Assembly: GCA_015075425.1 (NCBI GenBank)
Contig: JABTUL010000001.1
Span: 992,001 to 1,056,000 of the forward strand
DNA length: 64,000 nucleotides
Reading direction: 5' to 3'
From: Spirochaetales bacterium
Lineage (GTDB): Bacteria; Spirochaetota; Leptospiria; Leptospirales; Leptonemataceae
The notes under the pieces are model-generated. The model was not told the DNA's origin, did no database searches, and worked only from the letters and a program-made list of their open reading frames with translations. Shown here piece after piece: positions 42,597 to 51,526 of the stretch (the stretch's first letter is position 1; every line of letters starts with the position of its first letter). The translations under genes were made by a program, and so were the position numbers.

Positions 42597-43781
42597 ATGC
42601 ATTTTTCGCACATTAAGATTCGCAACTGGAAGAATTTCAAAAGCGCGGAGGCGGCGCTGACCGAACGCGTGTTCATCATAGGAGCCAACGCAGCGGGTAA
42701 GTCCAATTTTCTGGATGCTTTCCGTTTTCTGAAAGACATAGCCCGCACAGGTGGCGGTTTGCAGGAGGCGGTCAACAAGGAACGCGGGGGCCTGAGCAAA
42801 ATTCGCTGCCTTGCGGCCAGAGCGCCCAATACAGATGTGGAGATTGAGGTTTCTGTAGCGGATGACAGCGGCAGGGAATTGTACAGGTACAAGCTGGCCA
42901 TATCGCAACAGGGCAAAGGCGCGCGTGGGGGCAATGGGGGAGGCTCAGTTGCGATTCTAAAAAAGGAGGAAGTGCACGCAGGATCGAATCTGGTTCTTGA
43001 ACGACCGAATGCCGCAGATAAGGATGATCCCACATTACTACAGTACACTCACCTGGAACAGCCGACCGTAAATGGCCCATTTCGGGAATTGGTCGAATTT
43101 TTTCAATCGATCGAGTACTTGCACGTCGTTCCTCAGCTGATTCGCAGTCCGGAGTCCTTTCAGTCTACGGGCGGCCAGGATGATTATTTTGGACGTGGAC
43201 TGATTGAGAAGATACAGAAAAAAAATCTGCGCACCAGGGATTCTTTTTTGCGGCGCATTAACGAAGCTCTCTCCAAATTGCTGCCCCATTTTGAGGATCT
43301 GCAAATAGAAAAGGATGAGATGGGTCTTCCGCACCTGATTGTGCGCTACAAACACTGGCGCGACAAGGGAGCGCGCCAGAATGAGCGCCAATTCTCGGAT
43401 GGTACTCTGCGCTTCATTGGTCTCTTCTGGGCATTACAGGACGGCAACAAACCGATCCTGCTCGAGGAGCCGGAGCTTTCCTTACATTCCAGTGTTATTG
43501 CCTGGCTTCCAGAAATTATCGCCAAAATGCAGAAAAAGAAAGATGCTGGTCTGCGTCAGGTCATCCTTTCAACCCATAGTTTTGAGTTGCTCCGCTCCCC
43601 CACGATTGGGATGGCAGAAGTACTGCTGCTTGTGCCGGGCAGCGAGGCGACTGAAATCAAGCAGGCCTCAGATTTCTCAGAGATCAAAGCCATGGTGGAT
43701 TCAGGTTTCTCTTTGGCAGAATCTGCGATTCCCCTCACAAATCCTGGCGATATCGAGAAAATGGTAACCGGGATTAAATGA
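42597..43781 (+). CDS. AAA/ABC-type ATPase (AAA_21-like)
   Basis: 394 residues from an ATG at 42597, one base after the TIR gene's stop. The frame is open upstream to 42420. Walker A is GANAAGKS at 29-36; QFSDGTLRFIGLFWAL is the ABC-type signature region; ILLEEPELSLHSSVI is Walker B; and VILSTHSFELLRS carries the switch His. This is the SMC/RecF-like ATPase type that often pairs with a TOPRIM nuclease in phage defence. The next gene overlaps by ATGA and is such a partner. Confidence 0.85.
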   Translation: MHFSHIKIRNWKNFKSAEAALTERVFIIGANAAGKSNFLDAFRFLKDIARTGGGLQEAVNKERGGLSKIRCLAARAPNTDVEIEVSVADDSGRELYRYKLAISQQGKGARGGNGGGSVAILKKEEVHAGSNLVLERPNAADKDDPTLLQYTHLEQPTVNGPFRELVEFFQSIEYLHVVPQLIRSPESFQSTGGQDDYFGRGLIEKIQKKNLRTRDSFLRRINEALSKLLPHFEDLQIEKDEMGLPHLIVRYKHWRDKGARQNERQFSDGTLRFIGLFWALQDGNKPILLEEPELSLHSSVIAWLPEIIAKMQKKKDAGLRQVILSTHSFELLRSPTIGMAEVLLLVPGSEATEIKQASDFSEIKAMVDSGFSLAESAIPLTNPGDIEKMVTGIK

Positions 43782-44371
43782 CTGGATGGTTTATTTATGC
43801 TGAAGATCTCCTCAGTGAGTCTTTCGCCAAAGGGATGGTTGCTGAGCTGGGATTTGAGATAGCATTCTCCAAATTCGTGGGGGGCTGGTCCCATCTAAAG
43901 GGAAACTTCGATAAGTATCGTAATCTTGCAGCAAAAGGTAACAAGGTTCTCATCCTCACAGATCTGGACCAGAGAGATTGCGCCCCGAGTCTTCTCAGAG
44001 AATGGTCGCAGGGCCTTGGTATTCCTCAAGGACTGGTTTTACGCGTTTGTGTGCATGAAATTGAATCCTGGTTGATGGCGGACCGGGATGCCTTTGCGGA
44101 ATTTCTTGGATTCTCTACAACAAATCTACCGCTTTATCCTGATGCGGAAAGGGATCCAAAGCGCTATCTATTCACCACGATTGCTTCAAAATCGCGGCGC
44201 CGCGAAATAAAAGCGGGCATTTTGCCGCGGTCTGGATCGCATGTCGGGCCAGAATACAATAGCCTCATGATCAATTTTCTCAAAACGGATTTCCGAATGG
44301 ATGTAGCAAGAAAGCATTCACCGAGTTTGGAGCGGGCTCTGGCGGCACTTTCCCGCTGCCACCGGGCATAA
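43778..44371 (+). CDS. DUF4276 (TOPRIM-like) protein, partner of the ATPase
   Basis: 197 residues overlapping the ATPase stop (ATGA). The TOPRIM-like features are an early acidic pair (IYAEDLLSESF), a Asp-x-Asp in VLILTDLDQRDC and VHEIESWLMADRDAF, the pattern of the DUF4276 family. The usual 'VEG' start has become 'YAED', a conservative change that retains the Glu. It may be a nuclease or nucleic-acid-binding partner controlled by the ATPase. It is the last gene of the operon. Confidence 0.75.
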   Translation: MTGWFIYAEDLLSESFAKGMVAELGFEIAFSKFVGGWSHLKGNFDKYRNLAAKGNKVLILTDLDQRDCAPSLLREWSQGLGIPQGLVLRVCVHEIESWLMADRDAFAEFLGFSTTNLPLYPDAERDPKRYLFTTIASKSRRREIKAGILPRSGSHVGPEYNSLMINFLKTDFRMDVARKHSPSLERALAALSRCHRA

Positions 44372-44454
44372 GACTAAGCTGCGGGGATCGAGTAACCCCG
44401 TGCAAGGCTTCACGCAGATCGCGCTTTAATCGAAATAAATCGACCGCCCCGCCT

Positions 44455-45405
44455 TCAGTGCTGGTCCAGGTTGAAGCAGGAATGGATCTGACGGTGCAGT
44501 TCGTTCAGCTCACGCTGCGTCTCATCCAGATATTCATGCAGGCCGGTCTGAAAGATTTGCTCCATATTCAAAATATCCAGCTCACGCTGGAAGGAACGGG
44601 CCCGGCCTACCAGCTCTCTGGCATGCTCGTGTTCTACGCTGATGTAAGCCAGGCTTTGAACGATATTGTTCAAACAGTAACGCAGGGAGCGGGGGAATTC
44701 AGGATCGAGCAGTAAGAATCGCGCAATATGAAATGCGCTGAGCGCTGTGCGCCGGCGCTGGAAGGCGATAAAGCCGCTGATGGATTTGAGGATGGACGTC
44801 CATTGCAAAATATCCAGCGCCGAACCAACGGCATGTCCTTCCGGCAAAATAATAAAGTATTTCATATCAAGCAGACGCGTGGTTTTATCCGCCCGTTCTA
44901 TGTAGCGGCCCATGCGCCCAAAGTGCCAGCCTGTGGAGTGCAGCATGCTGGCCTCCATGATTCCCTCAAACGCGCTGGCATAGAACTTCACCAGACCAAA
45001 GAAATCATCGGCTTCATTGTTGCTGTATTTTGCTTCCGCAATGGCTACCATTTGATGAAATAGAGTGATATGTTCATAAAGCTCCTGCGAGACCATTTCC
45101 CTCACCGAGCGCGAATTCCATTTCACCTGATCCAGGCAGGACACAATGGAATTGGGATTTTCCCGGTCAAAGGCCATGAAATGGATGGTACTGTTAGCTG
45201 TGGCGCCCTGGTAGCGATCGGTGAAGGCTTCCTGATCTCCCATCGTCTGAATCAAGGGATACCATTGTTCATTTCTCGAATGACCCATATCCAGATGGAT
45301 GCTCTGGTTTGCTTCCAGGAAGCGCGCATAACTTTCCGCACGTTCTACGTAACGATTGATCCAGTAAAAAGCTTCAGCGACCCGACTCAGGATGGGCACA
45401 CTCAT
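44455..45405 (-). CDS. Alpha-E domain protein (DUF403)
   Basis: 316 residues from an ATG at 45405 that overlaps the ATP-grasp stop (ATGA); an ATG at 45420 is also open. The start PILSRVAEAFYWINRYVERA is the hallmark of the alpha-E family, an all-helical protein nearly always encoded with a circularly permuted ATP-grasp enzyme, as here. Other stretches are HSTGWHFGRMGRYIERADKT and AFQRRRTALSAFHIARFLL. The pair probably makes or modifies a peptide or amide product. The exact reaction is unknown, and the transglutaminase often found beside it is not in this window. Confidence 0.85.
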   Translation of the reverse strand: MSVPILSRVAEAFYWINRYVERAESYARFLEANQSIHLDMGHSRNEQWYPLIQTMGDQEAFTDRYQGATANSTIHFMAFDRENPNSIVSCLDQVKWNSRSVREMVSQELYEHITLFHQMVAIAEAKYSNNEADDFFGLVKFYASAFEGIMEASMLHSTGWHFGRMGRYIERADKTTRLLDMKYFIILPEGHAVGSALDILQWTSILKSISGFIAFQRRRTALSAFHIARFLLLDPEFPRSLRYCLNNIVQSLAYISVEHEHARELVGRARSFQRELDILNMEQIFQTGLHEYLDETQRELNELHRQIHSCFNLDQH

Positions 45406-46838
45406 TGCTGCAGCACCCATGTATCTTTACTTCCACCGCCCTGCGAAGAATTGACCACCAGGGAACCTTTCACCAGGGCAACACGGGTGAGGCCACCGGG
45501 CATGACATAGATATCTTTTCCGCTGAGTATAAACGGACGCAAGTCCACATGACGACCTTCCAGGTGATCCTCAAGCAAAATGGGCACTCGCGATAAGGCC
45601 ATGACCGGTTGTGCAATGTAATTGCGGGGATTTGCCTGGATTTTGCGGGCGAATTCTTCTTGTTCACTTTTAGTCGATGCCGGTCCGATGAGCATGCCGT
45701 AACCCCCGGCCTCGTTAGCTGCTTTCACCACAAGCTCGCTTAGATGACCCAGAACATGCTGACGATCGGCATCTCTCCAGCACAAATAGGTGGGCACATT
45801 GGGCAAGAGGGCTTCCTGATCCAGGTAAAACCGAATCATATCCGGAACATAAGAATATATGACTTTATCATCGGCGACACCGGTGCCAGGCGCATTCGCC
45901 AGAGCTACATTCCCGGCGCGAAAGGCAGAAAAAATACCTGGAACACCCAGCATGGAATCCGGCCTGAAGCTCAGCGGATCGAGAAAAGTATCATCGATGC
46001 GCCGGTAGATGACATGGACCGGCTCTGGCCCGGCGGTGGTTTTCATGAAAACCTGGTTACTCTGCACCAGAAGATCGCTGCCCTCAACGAGTTGCACGCC
46101 CATTTGACGGGCCAGATACACATGCTCAAAATAAGCCGAGTTGAATACTCCAGGAGAGAGCACGGCAATGGTGGGGTCGGCAATTTCCGTCAGACTTTTC
46201 AGGGTGGCCAGCAGATGTTGCGCATAGTCGTATACGGGTGCGACTCCCATGGCCCGGAAAAGATCGGGGAAAGTCCGCTTCATGTGCTCGCGATTCTCCA
46301 GTACGTAGGAAACACCGGAGGGGCAGCGCAGGTTGTCCTCGAGAACATAGTATTGACCATCGCCGTGACGGATGAGGTCCGTGCCGGCGATGTGACACCA
46401 GACATCCAGCGGTGGGCGCAAACCCTGGCAGGGTTTCAGGTAACCGCTGGCCGATTCAATGATTTCTGTCGGGATGATTTTCTCTTTCAGGATACGCTTT
46501 TCGTTGTAGATGTCAGCGATGAAAGAGTTGAGGGCTCTGATTCGTTGTTTGAGACCCGCTTCCAGCGTTTGCCATTCGCGGGCAGCAATGATCCGGGGAA
46601 GGATATCAAAGGGAAAGATGCGCTCCTGTGTCTTTCCGTCTTTATAGACACTGAAGGTAATGCCCATGCGGAACATGGCCTTTTCAATGGCATCCTTTCG
46701 CGAAAGAAGCGTGGCAAGAGGCAGTTGCCGGATCTCATCGAGTAGCGGGCGGCAGAACTCGCGAACGTCTCCGGAGCTATGGAACATTTCATCATAAAAA
46801 GATCCAACCTCATAGCCATCGACATGGAGAGCTGTCAT
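45402..46838 (-). CDS. Circularly permuted ATP-grasp protein
   Basis: 478 residues from an ATG at 46838; upstream ATGs such as 46862 are less likely. The start GYEVGSFYDEMFHSSGDVRE, the middle YYVLEDNLRCPSGVSYVLEN and PVHVIYRRIDDTFLDPLSFR, and the end EGRHVDLRPFILSG are signature regions of this ATP-grasp family, and the protein has the family's usual length. Such enzymes join a carboxylate and an amine with ATP. It overlaps the alpha-E gene by four bases, and the M20 amidohydrolase gene ends 53 bases before its start. An amide-bond maker next to an amide-bond breaker may be meaningful. Confidence 0.85.
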   Translation of the reverse strand: MTALHVDGYEVGSFYDEMFHSSGDVREFCRPLLDEIRQLPLATLLSRKDAIEKAMFRMGITFSVYKDGKTQERIFPFDILPRIIAAREWQTLEAGLKQRIRALNSFIADIYNEKRILKEKIIPTEIIESASGYLKPCQGLRPPLDVWCHIAGTDLIRHGDGQYYVLEDNLRCPSGVSYVLENREHMKRTFPDLFRAMGVAPVYDYAQHLLATLKSLTEIADPTIAVLSPGVFNSAYFEHVYLARQMGVQLVEGSDLLVQSNQVFMKTTAGPEPVHVIYRRIDDTFLDPLSFRPDSMLGVPGIFSAFRAGNVALANAPGTGVADDKVIYSYVPDMIRFYLDQEALLPNVPTYLCWRDADRQHVLGHLSELVVKAANEAGGYGMLIGPASTKSEQEEFARKIQANPRNYIAQPVMALSRVPILLEDHLEGRHVDLRPFILSGKDIYVMPGGLTRVALVKGSLVVNSSQGGGSKDTWVLQQ

Positions 46839-46891
46839 TCTGAGCTGCAGACTCCCGGGCATCGGCCTGTTGACAAGCCCTTTTGAAGCTT

Positions 46892-48127
46892 TCAGCCGAG
46901 CGACTGGAAATACCGCCAGGCGGCCTGCAGACAGAGCGCTACATCGTTTTCGCGTACGGACTCTTCGGGGTGGTGTGAAAGGCCCCGGGGGGAATGGATG
47001 AAGAGCATGGAAATCGGGCTTTTGAGCGCCACAATGCGGGCATCGTGGCCGGCACCGGAAAGGAGCCGGAATGGCGGCAGTCCCATCGCCTGGAGCGAAT
47101 CTTCCCACTTATCCATGAGGTCAGAAGAGCAGGGGGCGGCGGGGAGCGAGCTGCGTTCTTCCAGGAAAAAATCCAGTTGCCGCCTCCCGGCAATGGTGCG
47201 GGCCCGCTCTTCCAGATGTTTGGCCAGATCGCGGAGCCTGGTATCATCCGGGTGGCGTATATCCAGGGTCAACTCCACCCGTCCCGGAACGGCATTGGTT
47301 ACTCCCGGTTGTGCTTCGATCCGGCCCACCGTTGCCACAAAATCCGGGGTGCTGCGGGCCAGCTCTTCCGTAGAGAGGATCCATTCGGCGGCCCCGCACA
47401 GGGCGTCACGACGCAGCTCCATGGGTGTGGTACCCGCATGGTTGGCCTGGCCTTCGAAGCGGGCGGTGTACCAGCGTTGACCGACAATCGCTGTGACAAT
47501 GCCGAGAGCAAGCCCCCGGGCTTCAAGGACCGGTCCCTGTTCAATATGCAATTCAAAGAAGCTATGCATGTCCTGCGCTGCAATAGACGGCCGGCCTATT
47601 TCATCGGGTTGCACCCCAAATTGCAGCAGCGCCTCTTTCAGGCTGATGCCCTGACCATCGGTCAGTTCCAGAAGTCCCGGTCGCAAACCTTCCATGTAGC
47701 CGATGGATCCAAGGTAGGGTTGTTTGAAACGAACTCCTTCTTCGTCCGCAAAGGCCACTACTTCAAAGCCGAGCCTGGTCTTTACCCTGGATTCTTCCAT
47801 CAATCGGGCAAGAGCAATGCCGAGGAGCACACCCAGGATACCATCGTAGCGACCGGCATGGACAATCGTATCCAGGTGGGAACCGGTGACGACGATCCGC
47901 TTCTCCTGCCCGGCCCGGCGGCCACAAAGATTCCCCGCCCCATCCAGACGCACGGTGAGTCCGGCCTCTTCCATCCATCCTGCCGTCAGGGAATGAGCCT
48001 TTTTCATGGCCTCTCCCAGGCAGGTGCGGGTTAATAGTGATGGATCGCTGTCCTCGGTGCAGGTCGCCAGTTCGTCGCAGCGCTGCAGAGTTTGCCGGGC
48101 CAGCCGTGAAATCAGCTCCTGGTTCAT
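46892..48127 (-). CDS. M20-family amidohydrolase (allantoate / N-carbamoyl-amino-acid type)
   Basis: 411 residues from an ATG at 48127; the frame is open to 48229 but the extension does not resemble the family. Metal-binding segments: TGSHLDTIVHAGRYDGILGV (His, Asp), AFADEEGVRF (Glu, Glu), FFELHIEQGPVLE and SGAGHDARIVA. NHAGTTPMELRRDAL marks the dimer domain. These are the features of AllC/HyuC enzymes, which split ureido or amide groups from small molecules. No allantoin or hydantoin gene is nearby, so the substrate is open. Confidence 0.88.
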   Translation of the reverse strand: MNQELISRLARQTLQRCDELATCTEDSDPSLLTRTCLGEAMKKAHSLTAGWMEEAGLTVRLDGAGNLCGRRAGQEKRIVVTGSHLDTIVHAGRYDGILGVLLGIALARLMEESRVKTRLGFEVVAFADEEGVRFKQPYLGSIGYMEGLRPGLLELTDGQGISLKEALLQFGVQPDEIGRPSIAAQDMHSFFELHIEQGPVLEARGLALGIVTAIVGQRWYTARFEGQANHAGTTPMELRRDALCGAAEWILSTEELARSTPDFVATVGRIEAQPGVTNAVPGRVELTLDIRHPDDTRLRDLAKHLEERARTIAGRRQLDFFLEERSSLPAAPCSSDLMDKWEDSLQAMGLPPFRLLSGAGHDARIVALKSPISMLFIHSPRGLSHHPEESVRENDVALCLQAAWRYFQSLG

Positions 48128-48213
48128 GGCCGAAATTTCTGTCCGAGATCTGCCTGGCAAGCTACAAAAAGGATTGCCAGCCGCCGATGCAATACGGTGT
48201 ATAGCTAAGAGCG

Positions 48214-49116
48214 ATGTTACCTCAAGCACCCCATCGGAAAGCCCGGGCCTTGATTGTGGAAGGCGGGGGCATGCGCGGTTCCTTTGCCGGAGGGGTCCTC
48301 GCAGCCATGACCCAGACCTATCCGGCCATCAACTTCAGTCTGGTGGTGGGTGTTTCTGCGGGGAGCTGTGACGCTGCCTACTATGTTACCGCTGACGAAT
48401 CGGATTCGGATCTGGCCATGAGCCGGCTAAATATTTGGCGCCAGGAACTGGTGGGCAGGCGCTTGATCAATTTTCTCAATCCCCTGCGCGGGAAACCTTT
48501 CCTGAATCAGGAGTACCTGGTGGATCGTTTGTTTGCCCGCAAATATCGGCTGCGCGCTGAGGCCTTTGATGAAATCAAGACGCAATTCTATGTCGTTGTC
48601 AGTAACCTGCGTACTTTTGTTCCGGAGTACGTCAAAGCCACCAGTTCCAATATTCTGCAATTATTGAAAGCGGCCACCGCCATTCCCATTGCTACGTCCG
48701 GGAAGTGGACTTTGTTCAATAACTCGTACACGGATGGGGGAGTGCTGGATCCCTTGCCGGTCGAGGCCGTCCTTCGCGCCGGCTATCGCCGCCTGACGGT
48801 GATTCTCAACGATCCTGTGGGCTTTCGCGCCCGACAGATCAGCAAGATGGTCAGCTTTCTCAGCTATCCTTTTAACAAAGATATTCGCATCCGTCTGCAT
48901 CGTGAATACCATCAGAAATACAACAGGGCCCTGGAGATTCTGCATCGTCCACCCGCTGGCGTGGAAGTGACCCTGGTGGCCCCGGAAGAGCGCGCACCGG
49001 CCGGTCTCATAACCACCAATGAGAGGGCAGTGAATCGCAACATTGATATGGGGCTTCAGGCGGGTTTTAAGGCCTTTGAGCGGCTCAAGGGTAAGCGCTG
49101 GTTCTGGCAGCGCTAA
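48214..49116 (+). CDS. Patatin-like phospholipase
   Basis: 300 residues. The oxyanion loop ALIVEGGGMRGSFAGGVLAA, the nucleophile elbow VGVSAGS (Ser near residue 49) and the catalytic Asp in SYTDGGVLDPLPVE complete a Ser-Asp dyad of the RssA/patatin type. There is no signal peptide, so it should be cytoplasmic and act on phospholipids or lysophospholipids. It starts divergently from the amidohydrolase, with an 86-base gap, and the chemoreceptor gene follows 11 bases later. Confidence 0.9.
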   Translation: MLPQAPHRKARALIVEGGGMRGSFAGGVLAAMTQTYPAINFSLVVGVSAGSCDAAYYVTADESDSDLAMSRLNIWRQELVGRRLINFLNPLRGKPFLNQEYLVDRLFARKYRLRAEAFDEIKTQFYVVVSNLRTFVPEYVKATSSNILQLLKAATAIPIATSGKWTLFNNSYTDGGVLDPLPVEAVLRAGYRRLTVILNDPVGFRARQISKMVSFLSYPFNKDIRIRLHREYHQKYNRALEILHRPPAGVEVTLVAPEERAPAGLITTNERAVNRNIDMGLQAGFKAFERLKGKRWFWQR

Positions 49117-49127
49117 CGGAAGATTTT

Positions 49128-50558
49128 TTGACAGATACGCGATTCTTCTTCTTTAAATCATTTTACGACTGGGTGGCGGCTAACCGAAGAAAGTTTGCGG
49201 AAGCAGTGGTACGCATGCAGGGCGTTGAGTTGCCAGCCCCTCTGGACGGTCTGGCCGGGATAGCCCATATGATTACCGCCAGCATGTTGCGCAGTTCAGA
49301 TCCGCTGGCCATCTCGCTTATGAAACTCCCCGGCCGGATGCGGTTCATTCTTGAAGTGGAACAGCAGCTCTATGAAAACCTGCTTTCCAGCGCTGACATT
49401 GCCCGGGGGCTGGCCAGTTCTTCCGAACAACTGGATGCCGTGGTCCATGGAATACTCGGCGATCTGGATTTGTCCCGGCAGACGGTGCAGGCTACCGGTA
49501 ACGACGCAGAGCGGCTGGTCAAGAGCCTGGGTGAATCCGTGACTCTGGTGAACCGGGTGCACGAAGATTCCACACTTATTCGTGAAAAGAACCGGGTTGG
49601 TCAGGAGACCGTGCGCAGAGTGAGTCGTTTGGTCGATGAAATCGCCACGAACATGTCCCTCATTCATGACATAGCGGATCGTACCAATTTGCTGGCTTTG
49701 AATGCTTCTATTGAAGCAGCCCGGGCCGGAGAAGGGGGCCGGGGATTTTCTATTGTTGCAGACGGGGTTTCCCGGCTTGCTGATCGAGCGCGTGAAGCGG
49801 TGAGTCTGGTAACAAAATCTGTAGAAAATGTAAAAGCCGATGTGGCTGGCTTTGAAGCACAATCGCTGGAAACCATTGCTGCCGTGAACAGTATTCTGGA
49901 TAGCATAGAAAATTTCAAACATTTGCTTAAGGAAAATCAGGATCAGGGCGCAGAGACATCAAGGAATATGGCAGCCATTCTGCGAGTGTTTGCGGAAGTG
50001 GAAGGCCAGCTGAAAGAAATTAAGACAGCATCGACTTTTATTTCGAGCAACGCAGCCAGGATTTCTGATTCTTCGCAGGCCCTGGAAAAGGCGGAGCAAA
50101 CAGTCATCACTGAAGTAGAGCGCCTGATGGGAGAGGTTCAGGATTCTGTCAGAAGTATCACCAATCAAAATCCGCTGTGGCTGTATGAATTCATTACGGC
50201 CCGCAGAACCGACCACATTCATTGGGTCAGAACGCTTGATGAAGCCATCCGCAGTATGGACGCTGACAGGGTACCGGAGCTCGACCACACCCGCTGCAAG
50301 ATGGGTCTTTGGTACTATCAGGCGGTGGTAGCGGACCCATCCCAGGCCGATATTCATCGGCGGATGGAAGAGCCTCATATACAATTGCATGCCAGTGCTG
50401 TCTCCATCCGCCAGGCTATTGTCAGCGATGATTCTGCTGGCATTGCAGCGGGAAGAAAAAAAATGGAGCAGCATTTCCGGGAGATCGCCAGTCTGTTTGA
50501 CGAATACGAGGCCTTCCTCCTGAACCAGGCAATGGGAGCGTTGCTCGATGTTAGTTGA
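49128..50558 (+). CDS. Soluble methyl-accepting chemotaxis protein with a CZB zinc-binding domain
   Basis: 476 residues from a TTG with GGAAGA just upstream. There is no membrane segment. Residues 1-100 are helical and lack a known sensor domain. The signalling hairpin is near residues 175-225: IADRTNLLALNASIEAARAG then GRGFSIVADGVSRLADRARE. The C-terminal CZB domain has HIHWVRTLDEAI, HTRCKMGLWYYQ and EPHIQLHASA, which supply three His and one Cys to bind zinc and sense oxidants. Its signalling tip is shorter than in classic chemoreceptors. It is probably a cytoplasmic sensor for zinc or hypochlorite. Confidence 0.85.
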   Translation: MTDTRFFFFKSFYDWVAANRRKFAEAVVRMQGVELPAPLDGLAGIAHMITASMLRSSDPLAISLMKLPGRMRFILEVEQQLYENLLSSADIARGLASSSEQLDAVVHGILGDLDLSRQTVQATGNDAERLVKSLGESVTLVNRVHEDSTLIREKNRVGQETVRRVSRLVDEIATNMSLIHDIADRTNLLALNASIEAARAGEGGRGFSIVADGVSRLADRAREAVSLVTKSVENVKADVAGFEAQSLETIAAVNSILDSIENFKHLLKENQDQGAETSRNMAAILRVFAEVEGQLKEIKTASTFISSNAARISDSSQALEKAEQTVITEVERLMGEVQDSVRSITNQNPLWLYEFITARRTDHIHWVRTLDEAIRSMDADRVPELDHTRCKMGLWYYQAVVADPSQADIHRRMEEPHIQLHASAVSIRQAIVSDDSAGIAAGRKKMEQHFREIASLFDEYEAFLLNQAMGALLDVS

Positions 50559-50575
50559 ATCCCGGACGACCGGCC

Positions 50576-51526
50576 ATGACTCCTGAAAGTCCGAATGGTC
50601 TGCCCCGTTATGAGTTTCAAAATAAAGAACTGTTCCGCGCCGTGTGCGGGATCAACGATCGGGGCATTGCTGTTCTGTCAGAGCGATTGGGTTTTTCCTT
50701 GATTGCCCGGGGCAATGCTTTACTTTTTCAGACAGAAGATCCAGAACTCATCGTTTTCGCCCGGTCTTTTCTGACCGGCCTGGAAGCCAGCTACCAAAAA
50801 AGGGTTCCCACAGCGGACGACCTCATGCTTTTTTACCGTATGTCCGGTGCCAGTGCCATGGAAGTGCTCCGCGAGGATTTTTTCAAAGCTTACAATGGTC
50901 GTTTGATCCGGCCGCGGACTCCGGGCCAGGCCCTGTTCCTTGAGCAATTGATGAAAGGTGAGGCAACCATTTGTGAGGGTCCTGCCGGAACAGGAAAGAC
51001 GTTCCTTTGCGTGGTCGCTGCCTGCAAATTGATGCAACAGGGTCAGATTGAAAGAATCATTCTGTGCCGGCCGGCTGTGGAGGCCGGTGAAAACCTGGGC
51101 TTCCTTCCTGGAGATCTGATCCAGAAGGTGGATCCTTATTTAAGGCCACTCTACGATGCTCTTTATGAATGCCTGGGCTTTGAGCGGGTAAATGATCTCA
51201 TTGCCCGGCATCAGATTGAGGTCGTTCCGCTGGCCTTTATGCGTGGCAGGACACTGAACCAGGCGATGATCATTCTGGATGAGGCGCAAAATTGTACTCT
51301 CCTGCAGCTCAAGATGTTTTTGACGAGGCCGGGGGAGGGAGCGCGGCTCTGCATCAATGGTGACAGTACCCAGGTTGATATTCAGCGCGGGCGTTCCGGC
51401 CTTGGCCGGGTGATTGAGTTGCTCTCCTCTTTGCCCGAAGTACATATCATGCGCCTGGGCCTGGAAGATATTGTTCGCAATCCCCTTGTGGAAAAGATAG
51501 TCCGGGCCTTCGAGGGCGTGGAATGA
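50576..51526 (+). CDS. phoH: PhoH family protein
   Basis: 316 residues from an ATG at 50576; a TTG at 50555 overlapping the previous stop (TTGA) is an alternative. Walker A GPAGTGKTFL, CRPAVEAGENLGFLPGD, and Walker B with QAMIILDEAQNCT are the family signature. PhoH (YbeZ) is an ATPase that works with YbeY in RNA processing, and YbeY is encoded two genes further on. The order PhoH - 7TM-HD - YbeY is common in bacteria. It overlaps the next gene by ATGA. Confidence 0.92.
   Translation: MTPESPNGLPRYEFQNKELFRAVCGINDRGIAVLSERLGFSLIARGNALLFQTEDPELIVFARSFLTGLEASYQKRVPTADDLMLFYRMSGASAMEVLREDFFKAYNGRLIRPRTPGQALFLEQLMKGEATICEGPAGTGKTFLCVVAACKLMQQGQIERIILCRPAVEAGENLGFLPGDLIQKVDPYLRPLYDALYECLGFERVNDLIARHQIEVVPLAFMRGRTLNQAMIILDEAQNCTLLQLKMFLTRPGEGARLCINGDSTQVDIQRGRSGLGRVIELLSSLPEVHIMRLGLEDIVRNPLVEKIVRAFEGVE

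Noticed and set aside
33055-44371. Naming the operon BREX, DISARM, Thoeris, PARIS or Gabija
   Set aside because: PglZ, BrxC and BrxL (BREX), the DUF1998 protein (DISARM), SIR2/SLOG ThsA (Thoeris), the AriB TOPRIM (PARIS) and GajB (Gabija) are not present; only single parts are similar.
44382-44400. Hairpin CGGGG-ATCGAGTAA-CCCCG as terminator of the defence operon
   Set aside because: Only five base pairs, a nine-base loop and no T run after it; too weak to call.
46994-48034. Plus-strand open frame of 346 codons
   Set aside because: Entirely antisense to the M20 amidohydrolase, which has all its metal motifs; the frame is a GC-driven shadow.
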